Assembly (NCBI GenBank): GCA_026394715.1
Contig: JAPKXR010000177.1
Coordinates: 1-50,261, forward strand
DNA from: Methanomicrobiales archaeon
GTDB taxonomy: Archaea > Halobacteriota > Methanomicrobia > Methanomicrobiales > Methanospirillaceae
Direction of reading: 5' to 3'
DNA length: 50,261 bases
Made by a program: the position numbers and the translations under genes. Below the pieces are notes generated by a model. The model had not been told where the DNA came from, did no database searches, and saw only the letters and a program-made list of their open reading frames with translations. This document shows, in pieces, positions 1-7,537 of the stretch (its first letter is position 1; every line of letters starts with the position of its first letter).

Positions 1-124
1 AAGGCATTTGCAGGAAGGGGATTAGTAAATGGTGGTGCAATGTTGGTACCCTGCTTATTTTTGGGATACAGAGGCCGGAAAATGGTTGGATTCTTCTCCA
101 GGTTGACCCAGGTTAAATCTGTGT

Positions 125-208
125 TCCGGGCGGAAATTACGGGGCGTTTTTCTTATGGATGCCCGGGATGAGAAATCCCGAGCCGTAATTCGCTGATACC
201 TGCCCGGA
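125..208. repeat. Nested inverted repeat, possible structured RNA
   Basis: Three perfect arms nest inside each other. TCCGGGC (125-131) pairs with GCCCGGA (202-208). AATTACGG (135-142) pairs with CCGTAATT (183-190). CGGGAT (164-169) pairs with ATCCCG (175-180) around a 5-nt loop. The whole can fold into one long interrupted hairpin of 84 nt. It could be a structured non-coding RNA, a palindromic repeat unit or the decayed edge of a mobile element. There is no coding frame across it. The strand is undetermined because the arms are symmetric. Confidence 0.45.
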
Positions 209-413
209 TATTTTTTTTGGCATTTTTCTCATTTTCCAAAATGTCCTTGAAAAAAGTGGAGGACAGGATCCGGCAATTTCAATCGCTACTGTCATACGGG
301 GTCAAATATACCCTGATTTTGGATATGCCGGCACATCGACGTCTTGAAGATAAAATACCAAGGTCAACCATGCCGGGTTTTAGCCGCATCCGCCCCGGGA
401 CACAATATTTACA

Positions 414-524
414 CTAGGCCTGCAACAGGGTGATGCCCAGATCAAACCCAGAAAGCTCGTGGTGCTGACGAAACCGCGGCACCAGGGTTAGTAGGGCACA
501 CAGGCCATCAGGTATCGGGGACAT
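414..524 (-). CDS. Possible 36-residue peptide after the radical SAM gene
   Basis: A 37-codon frame (ATG at 524, TAG at 414-416) starts six bases after the stop of the radical SAM gene. The predicted peptide begins MSPIPDGLCALL and contains one cysteine and two adjacent histidines. There is no strong Shine-Dalgarno sequence before the ATG. I report it only because peptide-modifying radical SAM enzymes are often encoded next to their substrate peptide. The composition alone does not mark it as a precursor, and it may be a chance frame. Confidence 0.15.
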   Translation of the reverse strand: MSPIPDGLCALLTLVPRFRQHHELSGFDLGITLLQA

Positions 525-530
525 CCGCAG

Positions 531-1652
531 TTACGGTATAATCTCGCACCCGTTGAATTTGGTATGAAGAAATGAATCCGGACTGATAACACCATCCCGG
601 ATTAGTCCGGATACTTCAGGGAGGCCTCCCAGGAGGCATTTACGGAGATGTGTTATCGTCCTGCACAAGACACGGTTCTGTTCTTCCGTCCAAGGCCTGG
701 TGATTGTGGAATAGAGACATCTGCCTCCACAAAAATCCAGGATCTCACATTCAGTACATCCCCCCTGCACATGAAGTTCGGGCAGATTCCCGGGATCAGA
801 ATGATCAATATGCCCAAGGTAATAATCTTTCATTCCGACCATTACCGGGCAGGCAGCAATACTCCCATCCGTCATTATGCTGTAATTGGCATAACCCGCG
901 CCGCACCTCAGCCGGGATCGACGGCAGTTAAGAAGGTCATCAGTCGGGTCAAGGAAAGGGTACCAACGCAGCACCTTCCGATCCACCTTCATACAATCAA
1001 GCCAGAGCCGGACAAGCCTTGTGATACCAGGGTTGTAACTGCGGTCCACCCACTCCTCAAAGTGTCGCGAATGAAAATCATTCGCGAAATTTGCATCGAT
1101 TTGCCAGTGTATTGAAGAGAAACAAAAGTCATCATTATCTGAAAGGAACGTAACCGCATCGTAGATATCAGTCCTTTCGGTTACCGTCATCCGGGCAATT
1201 ATTTCTCCAGAATAACCTATTTCCCGGATATAGTGAAGGTTATCACTTACAGCCCGGTACGTCCCGGTACCCCGGTTTGTATCAGTCAGCGATTCAGGCC
1301 CGTCAATTGAGACCAGTATCGTCTCGAACATTCTGAGATCCTCTGGTTCCATGTTGTGGAGAAGCGTCCCGTTAGTCTGGAGCATGTACCGGCGTACCGG
1401 GGCATTTTTCAGGATCTCGTGAACCAGGTCAGGCCTCATCAGGGGTTCACCCCCATAAAATGTGAGTACCGCTTCATGATCCTGCGATAAAAAATGATAA
1501 AGTACTGGGAGACTAATGCTAAATTCGGTCGGGAGATACGGATCTATCACGATCCCATCTGCGGCCGAATCTCCATATACATCAAACGATTTACCCCTGC
1601 AGTAACTGCAGCAGAGATTACAATCGTCCGTAAGGATGATATGGTAAAACAA
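531..1652 (-). CDS. Radical SAM protein, putative peptide-modifying (SPASM-like C-terminus)
   Basis: This 373-residue protein starts with the radical SAM cluster motif: C11, C15 and C18 form CX3CX2C and should hold the [4Fe-4S] cluster that cleaves S-adenosylmethionine. A GGEP motif follows at residues 67-70. The last third is rich in cysteines (around residues 243-350, including CGAGY, AACP, CTECEILDFCGGRC and a later C), the layout of a SPASM/Twitch extension binding auxiliary Fe-S clusters. Such architecture is typical of enzymes acting on peptides or proteins. It resembles the archaeal group described as putative peptide-modifying radical SAM enzymes (AF0577/Mhun-type), a match recalled rather than searched. 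No maturase partner or leader-peptide gene is obvious nearby apart from a weak 36-codon frame downstream. The substrate is unknown. Confidence 0.8.
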   Translation of the reverse strand: MFYHIILTDDCNLCCSYCRGKSFDVYGDSAADGIVIDPYLPTEFSISLPVLYHFLSQDHEAVLTFYGGEPLMRPDLVHEILKNAPVRRYMLQTNGTLLHNMEPEDLRMFETILVSIDGPESLTDTNRGTGTYRAVSDNLHYIREIGYSGEIIARMTVTERTDIYDAVTFLSDNDDFCFSSIHWQIDANFANDFHSRHFEEWVDRSYNPGITRLVRLWLDCMKVDRKVLRWYPFLDPTDDLLNCRRSRLRCGAGYANYSIMTDGSIAACPVMVGMKDYYLGHIDHSDPGNLPELHVQGGCTECEILDFCGGRCLYSTITRPWTEEQNRVLCRTITHLRKCLLGGLPEVSGLIRDGVISPDSFLHTKFNGCEIIP

Positions 1653-1713
1653 AAGATTCCCCGCACATGTTACCTATGATCTAAAAAAACAGTGCTGGTG
1701 ACGAGACAGCTTT

Positions 1714-2592
1714 TCAAGGATACCTGCGTTTTCCATATACGGACCAGAGGACCAGGGCGACAACACCAAGTACTGGAATATAGGACATCACGGGTGCCGG
1801 TTTTTTGGTAGGTCTGATACCTGCAACACCCGTAGTAGGTAAGGTTTGTGGTAATGATACATTTCCAACCGAATCAAGGGCGTATAAAAGTGCCTGTTTA
1901 TTTTTCAGCGCTTCGATATGCTTTGGGTCTACCGACAGCGCCAGATCATAAGACTCGAGAGCTTCCCGGTACCTTCCCAGTTTCGTGAATGCCAAAGCCC
2001 TGTAGGTCCAGAGTCCGGCATCGAATTTGGCATCATTGGGGTGTGAACGGATTTCTTTGTCTGATATCCTGATCACTTCGTTAAAAACTCTCAGGGCCTC
2101 ATCCTGTTTTCCCAGATCCTGTAAATTCATCCCCTTATTAACAAGGGCACGGAGGTCGTTTGGATTAATTGCATTGGCACGGTCATACGCACCAATCCCC
2201 ACCTCTAATTTACCCTGGCGAGTCAGCGCGTCACCCTGATTCACCCATGCCTTTCCAAAATACGGGTCAAGCTTGAGAGCGTGATCAAAAGATTCCACGG
2301 CTCCAGTGTACTGACCAAGCTGGCTCTGCGTCATCCCTAATTTATTCCATACAACGCTGTTGTAGGGATCCTGCACAACGGAATCGTTGTAGGCCGCAAG
2401 AGCTTCCGCATACAGGCCCTCGCTATAGGAGATGTCACCTTTCTGTGCCATTGATATTGCCACCTCAAATGAGGTATCAGCTATGGCCGGCTGAAGGAAT
2501 ACCACTACAACCAGTACCAGCATTGCCACTCGTGATAAACGCCGGGTACTCATAGATAATAAGTTGTTTTGGTCCTTATGAATATTAGCCAT
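1714..2592 (-). CDS. Secreted or membrane-anchored TPR-repeat protein
   Basis: The 292-residue product has a hydrophobic N-terminal segment (about residues 19-38, ending ...PAIADTSF), which looks like a signal peptide. Roughly five to six tetratricopeptide repeats follow at residues 45-240, with the usual A-x-x-x-Y/F-D-x-A-L and DP-x-x-x-x-A-W-x-N-x-G patterns. A C-terminal hydrophobic helix ends in GKRRYP, so the repeats probably face the outside, anchored in the membrane. A second Met at residue 14, just before the hydrophobic stretch, may be the real start. TPR domains bind other proteins; nothing shows the partner. Similar TPR proteins are numerous in Methanomicrobiales. The gene lies between the radical SAM gene and two tRNAs on the same strand. 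Confidence 0.75.
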   Translation of the reverse strand: MANIHKDQNNLLSMSTRRLSRVAMLVLVVVVFLQPAIADTSFEVAISMAQKGDISYSEGLYAEALAAYNDSVVQDPYNSVVWNKLGMTQSQLGQYTGAVESFDHALKLDPYFGKAWVNQGDALTRQGKLEVGIGAYDRANAINPNDLRALVNKGMNLQDLGKQDEALRVFNEVIRISDKEIRSHPNDAKFDAGLWTYRALAFTKLGRYREALESYDLALSVDPKHIEALKNKQALLYALDSVGNVSLPQTLPTTGVAGIRPTKKPAPVMSYIPVLGVVALVLWSVYGKRRYP

Positions 2593-2649
2593 TTGGATAG
2601 GTACACTCCAGGTACTATTGGGTACTTTTCGGATATTCTAAAAACAGGA

Positions 2650-2723
2650 TGGGCTCGTCGTGATTCGAACACGAGATCTTCGCCGTGTGAAGGCGACGTC
2701 ATAACCAGCTAGACCACGAGCCC
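2650..2723 (-). tRNA. tRNA-Val (anticodon CAC)
   Basis: Read on the minus strand the gene folds fully. The 7-bp acceptor stem is GGGCTCG/CGAGCCC, the D arm is GTC...GAC, the anticodon stem TCGCC/GGCGA encloses the loop TTCACAC (anticodon CAC), and the T arm is TCGTG-TTCGAAT-CACGA. The discriminator base is A at 2650. CCA is not encoded and there is no intron. It lies 7 nt after tRNA-Gly, so the two are probably cotranscribed. Confidence 0.96.
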
Positions 2724-2730
2724 TCTCTGA

Positions 2731-2801
2731 TGCATCGACCGGGAATCGAACCCGGGCTATAGGCTTGGAAGGCCTAAGTCATACCTCTAGACCATCGATG
2801 C
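2731..2801 (-). tRNA. tRNA-Gly (anticodon UCC)
   Basis: The minus strand gives the acceptor GCATCGA/TCGATGC, the D arm GTC...GAC, the anticodon stem TAGGC/GCCTA with loop CTTCCAA (anticodon TCC), and the T arm CCGGG-TTCGATT-CCCGG. The discriminator is A, CCA is not encoded and no intron is present. It is the first gene of the tandem tRNA pair. An AT-rich box (AATAATAAAGG, near 2836-2846) about 40 nt upstream may be its TATA element. Confidence 0.96.
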
Positions 2802-2991
2802 GAAACAATGTGCCTTCTTACTATTGAGGTACCCCCCTTTATTATTTTTGTTCTGTTCCGGAAAAATCCAGTGGGCAGGCCTGTATTTTTTGGATATCCC
2901 ATTGCCACGATAATAAGAAATCTCCACACTCAGGGCCCTTATACCCTATTGTTGCAAATTTTTACCTGCAATAACGAAAATACAATAAAAA

Positions 2992-3873
2992 TTAAGGATA
3001 TCTGAGTTCTTCTTCTACTTTTTCAAGGTTCGCGATCCGCTTTTCCAGCGGGGGGTGAGTTGAAAACAATTCGAGGAACTTATTCCCGGAAAGGGCCGGG
3101 ATGATAAAGAACGCATTCGAGCCTTCAATTTTTGCCTTCGCTTCCGGTGGGATTACATCCATTCTTCCGGTGATTTTAGTTAACGCAGAAATCAACGCCC
3201 GTGGGTTATTTGTGATATACGCGCTGCCACGGTCCGCCGCAAACTCACGGTACCTGGAGAGTGCCATCATGAGGAGCGTGGCGACAAGCCAGACAATGGC
3301 AGCCACAATTCCCGCAATGATCCATGCCCCGGCACCATCACCGCGCCTGCCAAACAAGGACGCAAAGAGGAAATTCTGCATGATTATTGCAGCAAGCATA
3401 GCAATAAAACTGGCAATAGTCATGGTAAGGATATCCCGGTTTTTCACGTGTGCAAGTTCATGTGCGAGTACCGCTTCAAGTTCATCTTTTGACAGTAAAC
3501 GCATGATGGAATCCGTGCATGCGATCACCGCATGTTTTGGACTCCTTCCTGTCGCGAATGCATTGGGAACCGGGCTTTGCATAATCGCAATTCTGGGCTT
3601 GGGAAGTTCCGCCTCTTTGCAGAGCTTTTCCACGGTCCGGTGCAGTTCAGGGTACTCGTCTTCCTGGATAATCCTTGAACCGGTTGACCAGAGCACCAAT
3701 TTATCCGAGAAGAAGTACTGAATAAATGCCATGACCACAACGATTAGGATCATAAATGACATTGAGATACCGAGCGCCAGAAGTATGGCAATGAAAACGA
3801 GGTATACTACAAACAGCAGGAACATTGTTAATATGACCCTGCTCGTCAGACCCCAGTCTCTTTTCCATTTCAT
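2992..3873 (-). CDS. htpX: HtpX-type M48 membrane zinc metalloprotease
   Basis: This 293-residue protein belongs to peptidase family M48, membrane proteases that degrade misfolded membrane proteins. Two hydrophobic helices lie at residues 12-32 and 36-55. The zinc motif HELAH follows (H138, E139, H142), and two more hydrophobic stretches lie at about 150-205. The SRYREFAADRGSA segment near residue 210 provides the third zinc ligand (Glu). The length and order match HtpX (usually 280-300 residues). The gene is monocistronic, with the tRNAs downstream and a divergent Bles03-like gene upstream. A TTTTAAG box about 30 nt before the ATG suggests a leaderless or short-leader mRNA and possible stress control. 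Family confidence is high; the substrate is not deducible. Confidence 0.93.
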   Translation of the reverse strand: MKWKRDWGLTSRVILTMFLLFVVYLVFIAILLALGISMSFMILIVVVMAFIQYFFSDKLVLWSTGSRIIQEDEYPELHRTVEKLCKEAELPKPRIAIMQSPVPNAFATGRSPKHAVIACTDSIMRLLSKDELEAVLAHELAHVKNRDILTMTIASFIAMLAAIIMQNFLFASLFGRRGDGAGAWIIAGIVAAIVWLVATLLMMALSRYREFAADRGSAYITNNPRALISALTKITGRMDVIPPEAKAKIEGSNAFFIIPALSGNKFLELFSTHPPLEKRIANLEKVEEELRYP

Positions 3874-4056
3874 AATCTGTACACGTTGTTTCTAGTACTC
3901 TTAAAACATTCGACAATGGCACAAATACCGGGTGAAATCCGGAGGATTCTTCCCATAACCAATGACCCGGTATGACAGGGAACACGGGACTCCAATGGAC
4001 CGATACATGAGACACCAAACAGAACCTTTTTTTCACACGGCATCTGACGGATAACC

Positions 4057-4707
4057 ATGGTGGAAGTCGGACCTGAAGCACTGGCTGATGTGGCGTACGG
4101 ACTCTTCGAGTTGGCATTGAATAAAGAGCTCCGCGCGGGAGGAAACAATCTGTTCCAGCTGGTCGAAACGCGAATTGACTTTAAAGATCAGTTTGTCGCT
4201 TTTTTTTCCCGGTTCGAAAATGACTACCCCCAGCTCGCGCAGGCGCTCCTGGCGAAATTCGGGGGGATTAATCCGATTTATGAGATGATTATCGGCGGAG
4301 AAGGAGTAGTCCCGACCAGAACTACCCTGATGTACTGGATTATCCAGGAAGCCCCCGCCATTGCACCTGACGCAATTGAAGACGAACTTGCGGGAAAATG
4401 GCTCATTTTCCTTCCACAGGAACAGGTTGACGAAGCATGGAGAAAAGTCAGAGACGCCACATGCGCAGATATTCTGGGGATATCTGCCAAGGTCAGTACG
4501 GCAAAACCAAATCCGGACTCAAAAGACCAGATGAAAGTGATCTATGTCTATACCTCCGACTGGCAGAACGAGGCAGAAGTTATGGGGGTACGGGAAGAAC
4601 TGCGCAAACTGGGGTTTACAGACAGGCTCGGGTACAAGCGCAACATTGAAACTTTTAAAGGGGAATACGCCCAGAAAGGAAAAAGAGTAACTTTTTACAG
4701 CGCCTGA
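4057..4707 (+). CDS. Bles03/DUF1917-like protein (putative phosphothreonine-lyase fold)
   Basis: The product has 216 residues. Residues 115-216 carry the pattern KWLIFL...VDEAWRKVRDAT...LGISAKVST...VIYVYTSDW...EVMGVREELRKLG...YKRNIET, which I recall as the DUF1917/Bles03 family. That family is known in eukaryotes and scattered archaea, and databases sometimes label it a putative phosphothreonine-lyase domain protein. The structural fold resembles the eIF4E-like group. The first 115 residues are an alpha-helical region I cannot assign. No activity is established for the archaeal members. The gene is divergent from htpX and convergent with the truncated L40e gene, whose stop codon lies only 1 nt away. 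The family call is from memory. Confidence 0.6.
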   Translation: MVEVGPEALADVAYGLFELALNKELRAGGNNLFQLVETRIDFKDQFVAFFSRFENDYPQLAQALLAKFGGINPIYEMIIGGEGVVPTRTTLMYWIIQEAPAIAPDAIEDELAGKWLIFLPQEQVDEAWRKVRDATCADILGISAKVSTAKPNPDSKDQMKVIYVYTSDWQNEAEVMGVREELRKLGFTDRLGYKRNIETFKGEYAQKGKRVTFYSA

Positions 4708-4708
4708 A

Positions 4709-4798
4709 TCAGGCTTTCCGCTCTTTGTTCTTCGGGCGTAGATTCTGGTACCCGCATTTTCGGCACTGTGTCGCACGAAAACAAAGCTCTCTTTCCAC
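4709..4798 (-). pseudogene. rpl40e: Truncated ribosomal protein L40e gene (C-terminal half only)
   Basis: Reading the minus strand from the GTG at 4798 gives 29 codons ending FRATQCRKCGYQNLRPKNK-ERKA and TGA at 4709-4711. This is the C-terminal half of archaeal L40e (family pattern ARN-x-x-RAT-x-CRKCGY-x-x-LRPK-x-KERK), normally 45-50 residues with two CxxC zinc knuckles. Here the second knuckle (CRKC) is intact, but the start, the first CxxC and the ARN stretch are missing. The frame is the same as that of rdgB and is separated from it by one TAA codon. It sits at the 3' end of the S24e-S27ae-kae1-rdgB operon, a suitable place for a ribosomal gene. Either the gene lost about 20 codons, or the sequence record has a deletion here. 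Translation from the GTG would give a protein unlikely to fold normally. Confidence 0.65.
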
Positions 4799-5368
4799 TT
4801 AACAGTTGTGGGAAACCCATTTCATATGTTCCCCCCCTGCGAGCAACCAGTCATGTAATTCCCTAAGAGCTAAAGCCCGGTGGGAGATCCTGCTCTTCTC
4901 ATCGAGCGGAATTTCTGCGAGCGTCCGACCGTTCCATTCGAAGATCGGATCATAGCCAAATCCTTCCCTCCCACGGGGTTCAACGATGCGCCCTGAAAAT
5001 ACCCCGCGGAATACCCTGATCCCCGACGAGTCTGCATAGGCAATTGCAGTTTCGAAATGGGCATCCCTGCATTTTCCTTCAGTCAGCCTGAGGATCCCTT
5101 CATTACCAATTTTATAGAATACGTAGGCCGCATACGGACCGGGGAATCCAGACAACGAATCAATACTGAATGCAGTATCATCAACGATGAGAGGTTGCCC
5201 CAGTTTTTCCCAGGCAAATTCTGCCTTATAACGGGCAATCTCTGCAACATCATCATGGCGGCACTCCGGGCATTCGAGCCGGACATCTTCCACCTCGATC
5301 GCACCCCCGAAATAGGACCTGATCTCTTCAGCCTTGTGGGGATTACTCGTTACAACAAGTAGTTTCAT
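4799..5368 (-). CDS. rdgB: XTP/dITP pyrophosphatase (non-canonical purine NTP house-cleaning enzyme)
   Basis: This 189-residue protein hydrolyses XTP, ITP and dITP to the monophosphate and pyrophosphate, keeping deaminated purines out of DNA and RNA. It starts with the family signature VVTSNPHKAEEI (residues 5-16). The acidic VDDTAFSIDSLSGFPGPYAAYV segment (about 62-83) holds the metal ligands, and a late FGYDPIF segment and the SRISHRALAL motif end the catalytic core. The start ATG overlaps the kae1-bud32 stop by 4 nt, so the two are translationally coupled. The last ten residues (GEHMKWVSHNC) are not typical of the family and run into the broken L40e gene, so the 3' end may have been altered by the same event. 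Confidence 0.92.
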   Translation of the reverse strand: MKLLVVTSNPHKAEEIRSYFGGAIEVEDVRLECPECRHDDVAEIARYKAEFAWEKLGQPLIVDDTAFSIDSLSGFPGPYAAYVFYKIGNEGILRLTEGKCRDAHFETAIAYADSSGIRVFRGVFSGRIVEPRGREGFGYDPIFEWNGRTLAEIPLDEKSRISHRALALRELHDWLLAGGEHMKWVSHNC

Positions 5369-6948
5369 AAATAGCGCCCTCTTTGTAGGATTTCCTGTTC
5401 CCGGCCAACAACCTCGCCAGCATGGTCAAATTCCCCGGAATAACCCTCGATAAAGCACGCCCTGAGTGCTTCATGGTTTTCAACCATGCTTTCCAGCGTC
5501 TGGAAAAATACGTGGATATCGACACCCCGTGGTTCAACCTCTGATGATACCTGTGCAAGACCAAAATCAATCAGTACACACCGGCCACCGCGTACAAGGA
5601 TATTACTCGTTGTAAGGTCCCCGTGAATGATCCCCGCCCGGTGAAGACGACCGATCATTCTCCCTGCATCGCAGACGAGGTGTGGTTCAAGGCATTCCTT
5701 GAGCATCGGACCTTCGATTTTTTCCATCAGAATAGAATTATCAGTGATATCCCTGATGACGGGCGTAGGTACCCCCGCCCTTCTCGCCATTGAGATAAGG
5801 CGGGCCTCCATGCGAGTGCGTTCGCGGATAAGTTGCCGGTCGAGACCTGGGGACCGGTAACGTTTCCCCCCCCGTTCTTTGCACACCTCATGCAGGCCGA
5901 TCGTTACAACAGCCTCAGCCCCAATTGCCGTGGTGCGTCCGACCTGATGAGCGGGTACCGACGGTGGCATCTCACCTGCCCTCCACGCCACGTCAACCTG
6001 GTCCACGCGGAAGGAGGGGTTGACATGGGAGGTGGCAAGAGGGGTACTGACACCATGTTCGAGCATGACCCTTCCCGTGTACGCAATCATGGCTCCATTA
6101 TCACCCAGGAACCCTGAATCGGGCACATAGAAAGTAGCCCCCCTCTCTTCTGCCATTACCTGCAACATATCGCGGAGTCGCCTGTTTGCACCAACCCCAC
6201 CGACAAGCAGTACTTCGTCTTTGCCGCTATGTGCCAACGCACGTTCGGTCACCTCGGCACACATGGCGAAGGCAGTCTCCTGGAGACCGTTACAGACATC
6301 TTCGATCGGACCCTTGCACTCCTTCGCGGCACTTACAAGACCAGAGAATGCCAGATCCATCCCTTTCACCGTATAAGGCAGTGCGATGTAATCCCCTTTT
6401 CCGGCAAGTTCCTCGATAATCGGCCCACCCGGGTGGGGGAGCCCTTTGCTCCTTGCAAACTTGTCCAGCGCATTCCCAAGCCCGATGTCAAGGGTTTCAC
6501 CAAAAATGCGGTACCGGGATTTCAGGTAGCCTATTACCTGAGTATTTGCCCCGCTTGCATACAGAGTTACAGGGTCATTACAACCCGTTGCATACCGCCC
6601 TATCTCGACGTGCGCAACACAATGGTTTACCCCGACGAGTGGGACACCAAGCGCCATGGAAAGCGAGCGTGATGCGGTGGCGACAGTGCGGAGACAAGGC
6701 CCGAGACCCGGTCCAATAGAAAATGCAACCCCTTCAATACATGAGGTGTCACCAAAGTCCGAAAGGACACGGGAAATGACAGACCCCATCTCTGACGCGT
6801 GATGCTGGGCTGCTTCCCTTGGATGAATTCCCCCCTGAACGGGCTTGTAGGGTCGGGAGCACAGTGCCCTGAGGGATGTATCAAAAACAGCGGCACTGAG
6901 ATTCCAGGCAGTGCCTTCAATTCCCAGGACCGGCCCAAAAACAGGCAT
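5365..6948 (-). CDS. kae1-bud32: Kae1-Bud32 fusion: t6A37 tRNA threonylcarbamoyltransferase and KEOPS kinase
   Basis: The 527-residue protein joins two KEOPS subunits, a fusion known in many euryarchaea. Residues 1-325 are Kae1, an ASKHA-fold enzyme that transfers the threonylcarbamoyl group to A37 of ANN-decoding tRNAs. The metal ligands H109 and H113 (NHCVAH) and the later GGVGANRRLRDML and FLGDNGAMIAY motifs are visible. Residues about 330-527 are the small Bud32 kinase/ATPase, with IHGDLTTSNIL as catalytic loop, IDFGLAQ as the metal-binding DFG-like motif and a short C-terminal tail. Bud32 regulates Kae1 within KEOPS. The gene sits six bases after S27ae and overlaps rdgB by 4 nt. The other KEOPS subunits are not in this window. 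Confidence 0.96.
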   Translation of the reverse strand: MPVFGPVLGIEGTAWNLSAAVFDTSLRALCSRPYKPVQGGIHPREAAQHHASEMGSVISRVLSDFGDTSCIEGVAFSIGPGLGPCLRTVATASRSLSMALGVPLVGVNHCVAHVEIGRYATGCNDPVTLYASGANTQVIGYLKSRYRIFGETLDIGLGNALDKFARSKGLPHPGGPIIEELAGKGDYIALPYTVKGMDLAFSGLVSAAKECKGPIEDVCNGLQETAFAMCAEVTERALAHSGKDEVLLVGGVGANRRLRDMLQVMAEERGATFYVPDSGFLGDNGAMIAYTGRVMLEHGVSTPLATSHVNPSFRVDQVDVAWRAGEMPPSVPAHQVGRTTAIGAEAVVTIGLHEVCKERGGKRYRSPGLDRQLIRERTRMEARLISMARRAGVPTPVIRDITDNSILMEKIEGPMLKECLEPHLVCDAGRMIGRLHRAGIIHGDLTTSNILVRGGRCVLIDFGLAQVSSEVEPRGVDIHVFFQTLESMVENHEALRACFIEGYSGEFDHAGEVVGREQEILQRGRYL

Positions 6949-6954
6949 CTGATC

Positions 6955-7137
6955 TTATTTATTAAACTCAGTATAGCCACATTTTCCACAGGCAGCGCGG
7001 TCTCTGTGCCCGGCCATAATAATTCCGGGACCACATCTCGGGCAGTATTTCTTATCAGTAGTGACCTTATCACCATCGATTTTGTAATATGAACCGCGCC
7101 TGGCTGCTTTTGATTCTTTGGCTTTTTTCGCTGCCAT
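6955..7137 (-). CDS. rps27ae: Ribosomal protein S27ae
   Basis: A 60-residue small-subunit protein with a basic N-terminus ([15 protein letters not shown]) and a C4 zinc ribbon formed by C32, C35, C50 and C53 (CPRC...CGKC). In archaea S27ae is free of the ubiquitin fused to it in eukaryotes, as here. It begins 2 nt after the S24e stop codon, the conserved archaeal order S24e-S27ae-kae1. Length and all four cysteines are as expected. Confidence 0.97.
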   Translation of the reverse strand: MAAKKAKESKAARRGSYYKIDGDKVTTDKKYCPRCGPGIIMAGHRDRAACGKCGYTEFNK

Positions 7138-7139
7138 AA

Positions 7140-7436
7140 TTATGCTGCCTCTTCCTTCGGTTTTGGTACCCCGCGGGTCATCAGGAATTGCCGCTCGGTT
7201 TTCACCTTTGTCTCTTCGTTATCATATATCCGGGCCATGCCTGTGAGTTCCATCTTTCCGAAACCGGTCTTTAATGAATCAATTACCATCTGCTTCTCAC
7301 TCGTGTTGAGAAGTGCGGATAATTTGCCGGTGATTTGCATCCTTGAGGGGGTAGCACCATCGTATCGGAGGACGAAACTGAGTTCTCTCCTCATGAGAAG
7401 CTCGTTTCTCTTATCCTTCGTGATCTCAAACTCCAT
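7140..7436 (-). CDS. rps24e: Ribosomal protein S24e
   Basis: This 98-residue small-subunit protein begins [21 protein letters not shown] and carries the family core [15 protein letters not shown] and [10 protein letters not shown]. It is a usual length for archaeal S24e. It is the first gene of the S24e-S27ae-kae1/bud32-rdgB operon. The ATG is preceded by AGAGG seven bases upstream, and a TATA-like box lies about 30-35 nt upstream. Confidence 0.97.
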   Translation of the reverse strand: MEFEITKDKRNELLMRRELSFVLRYDGATPSRMQITGKLSALLNTSEKQMVIDSLKTGFGKMELTGMARIYDNEETKVKTERQFLMTRGVPKPKEEAA

Positions 7437-7463
7437 CGATATCCTCTAATTATAGGTAACGAC

Positions 7464-7473
7464 TTTATTTAAA
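7464..7473 (-). promoter_or_regulatory. TATA box of the S24e operon
   Basis: On the minus strand TTTTAAATAAAG lies about 30-35 nt before the S24e ATG at 7436. It is the only AT-rich box of this form in the 101-nt gap after the dephospho-CoA kinase gene. Transcription should begin a few bases before the AGAGG ribosome-binding site. Assigned by spacing and sequence only. Confidence 0.45.
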
Positions 7474-7537
7474 ACATGATCATAACATCGATAGGTAACA
7501 AAAAAGGCTTGAGATCTTTGTTTTACCAATAAACAGT

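Larger units (their letters stand above)
1..530. other. Gene-poor leading region
   Basis: No convincing gene is visible in this stretch. The only plus-strand frame of any length (217-417) starts with TTG, has no ribosome-binding site and a low-complexity composition, so I do not call it. The region holds a nested inverted repeat (125-208, listed separately) and a 36-codon minus-strand frame just beyond the radical SAM gene (414-524). Confidence 0.5.

Noticed and set aside
217-417. 66-codon plus-strand frame in the first 530 bases
   Set aside because: TTG start, no ribosome-binding site, low-complexity start and no family resemblance.
3101-3721. 206-codon plus-strand frame inside htpX
   Set aside because: It is antisense to a certain metalloprotease gene, and its Ala/Ser-rich composition is that of a shadow frame.
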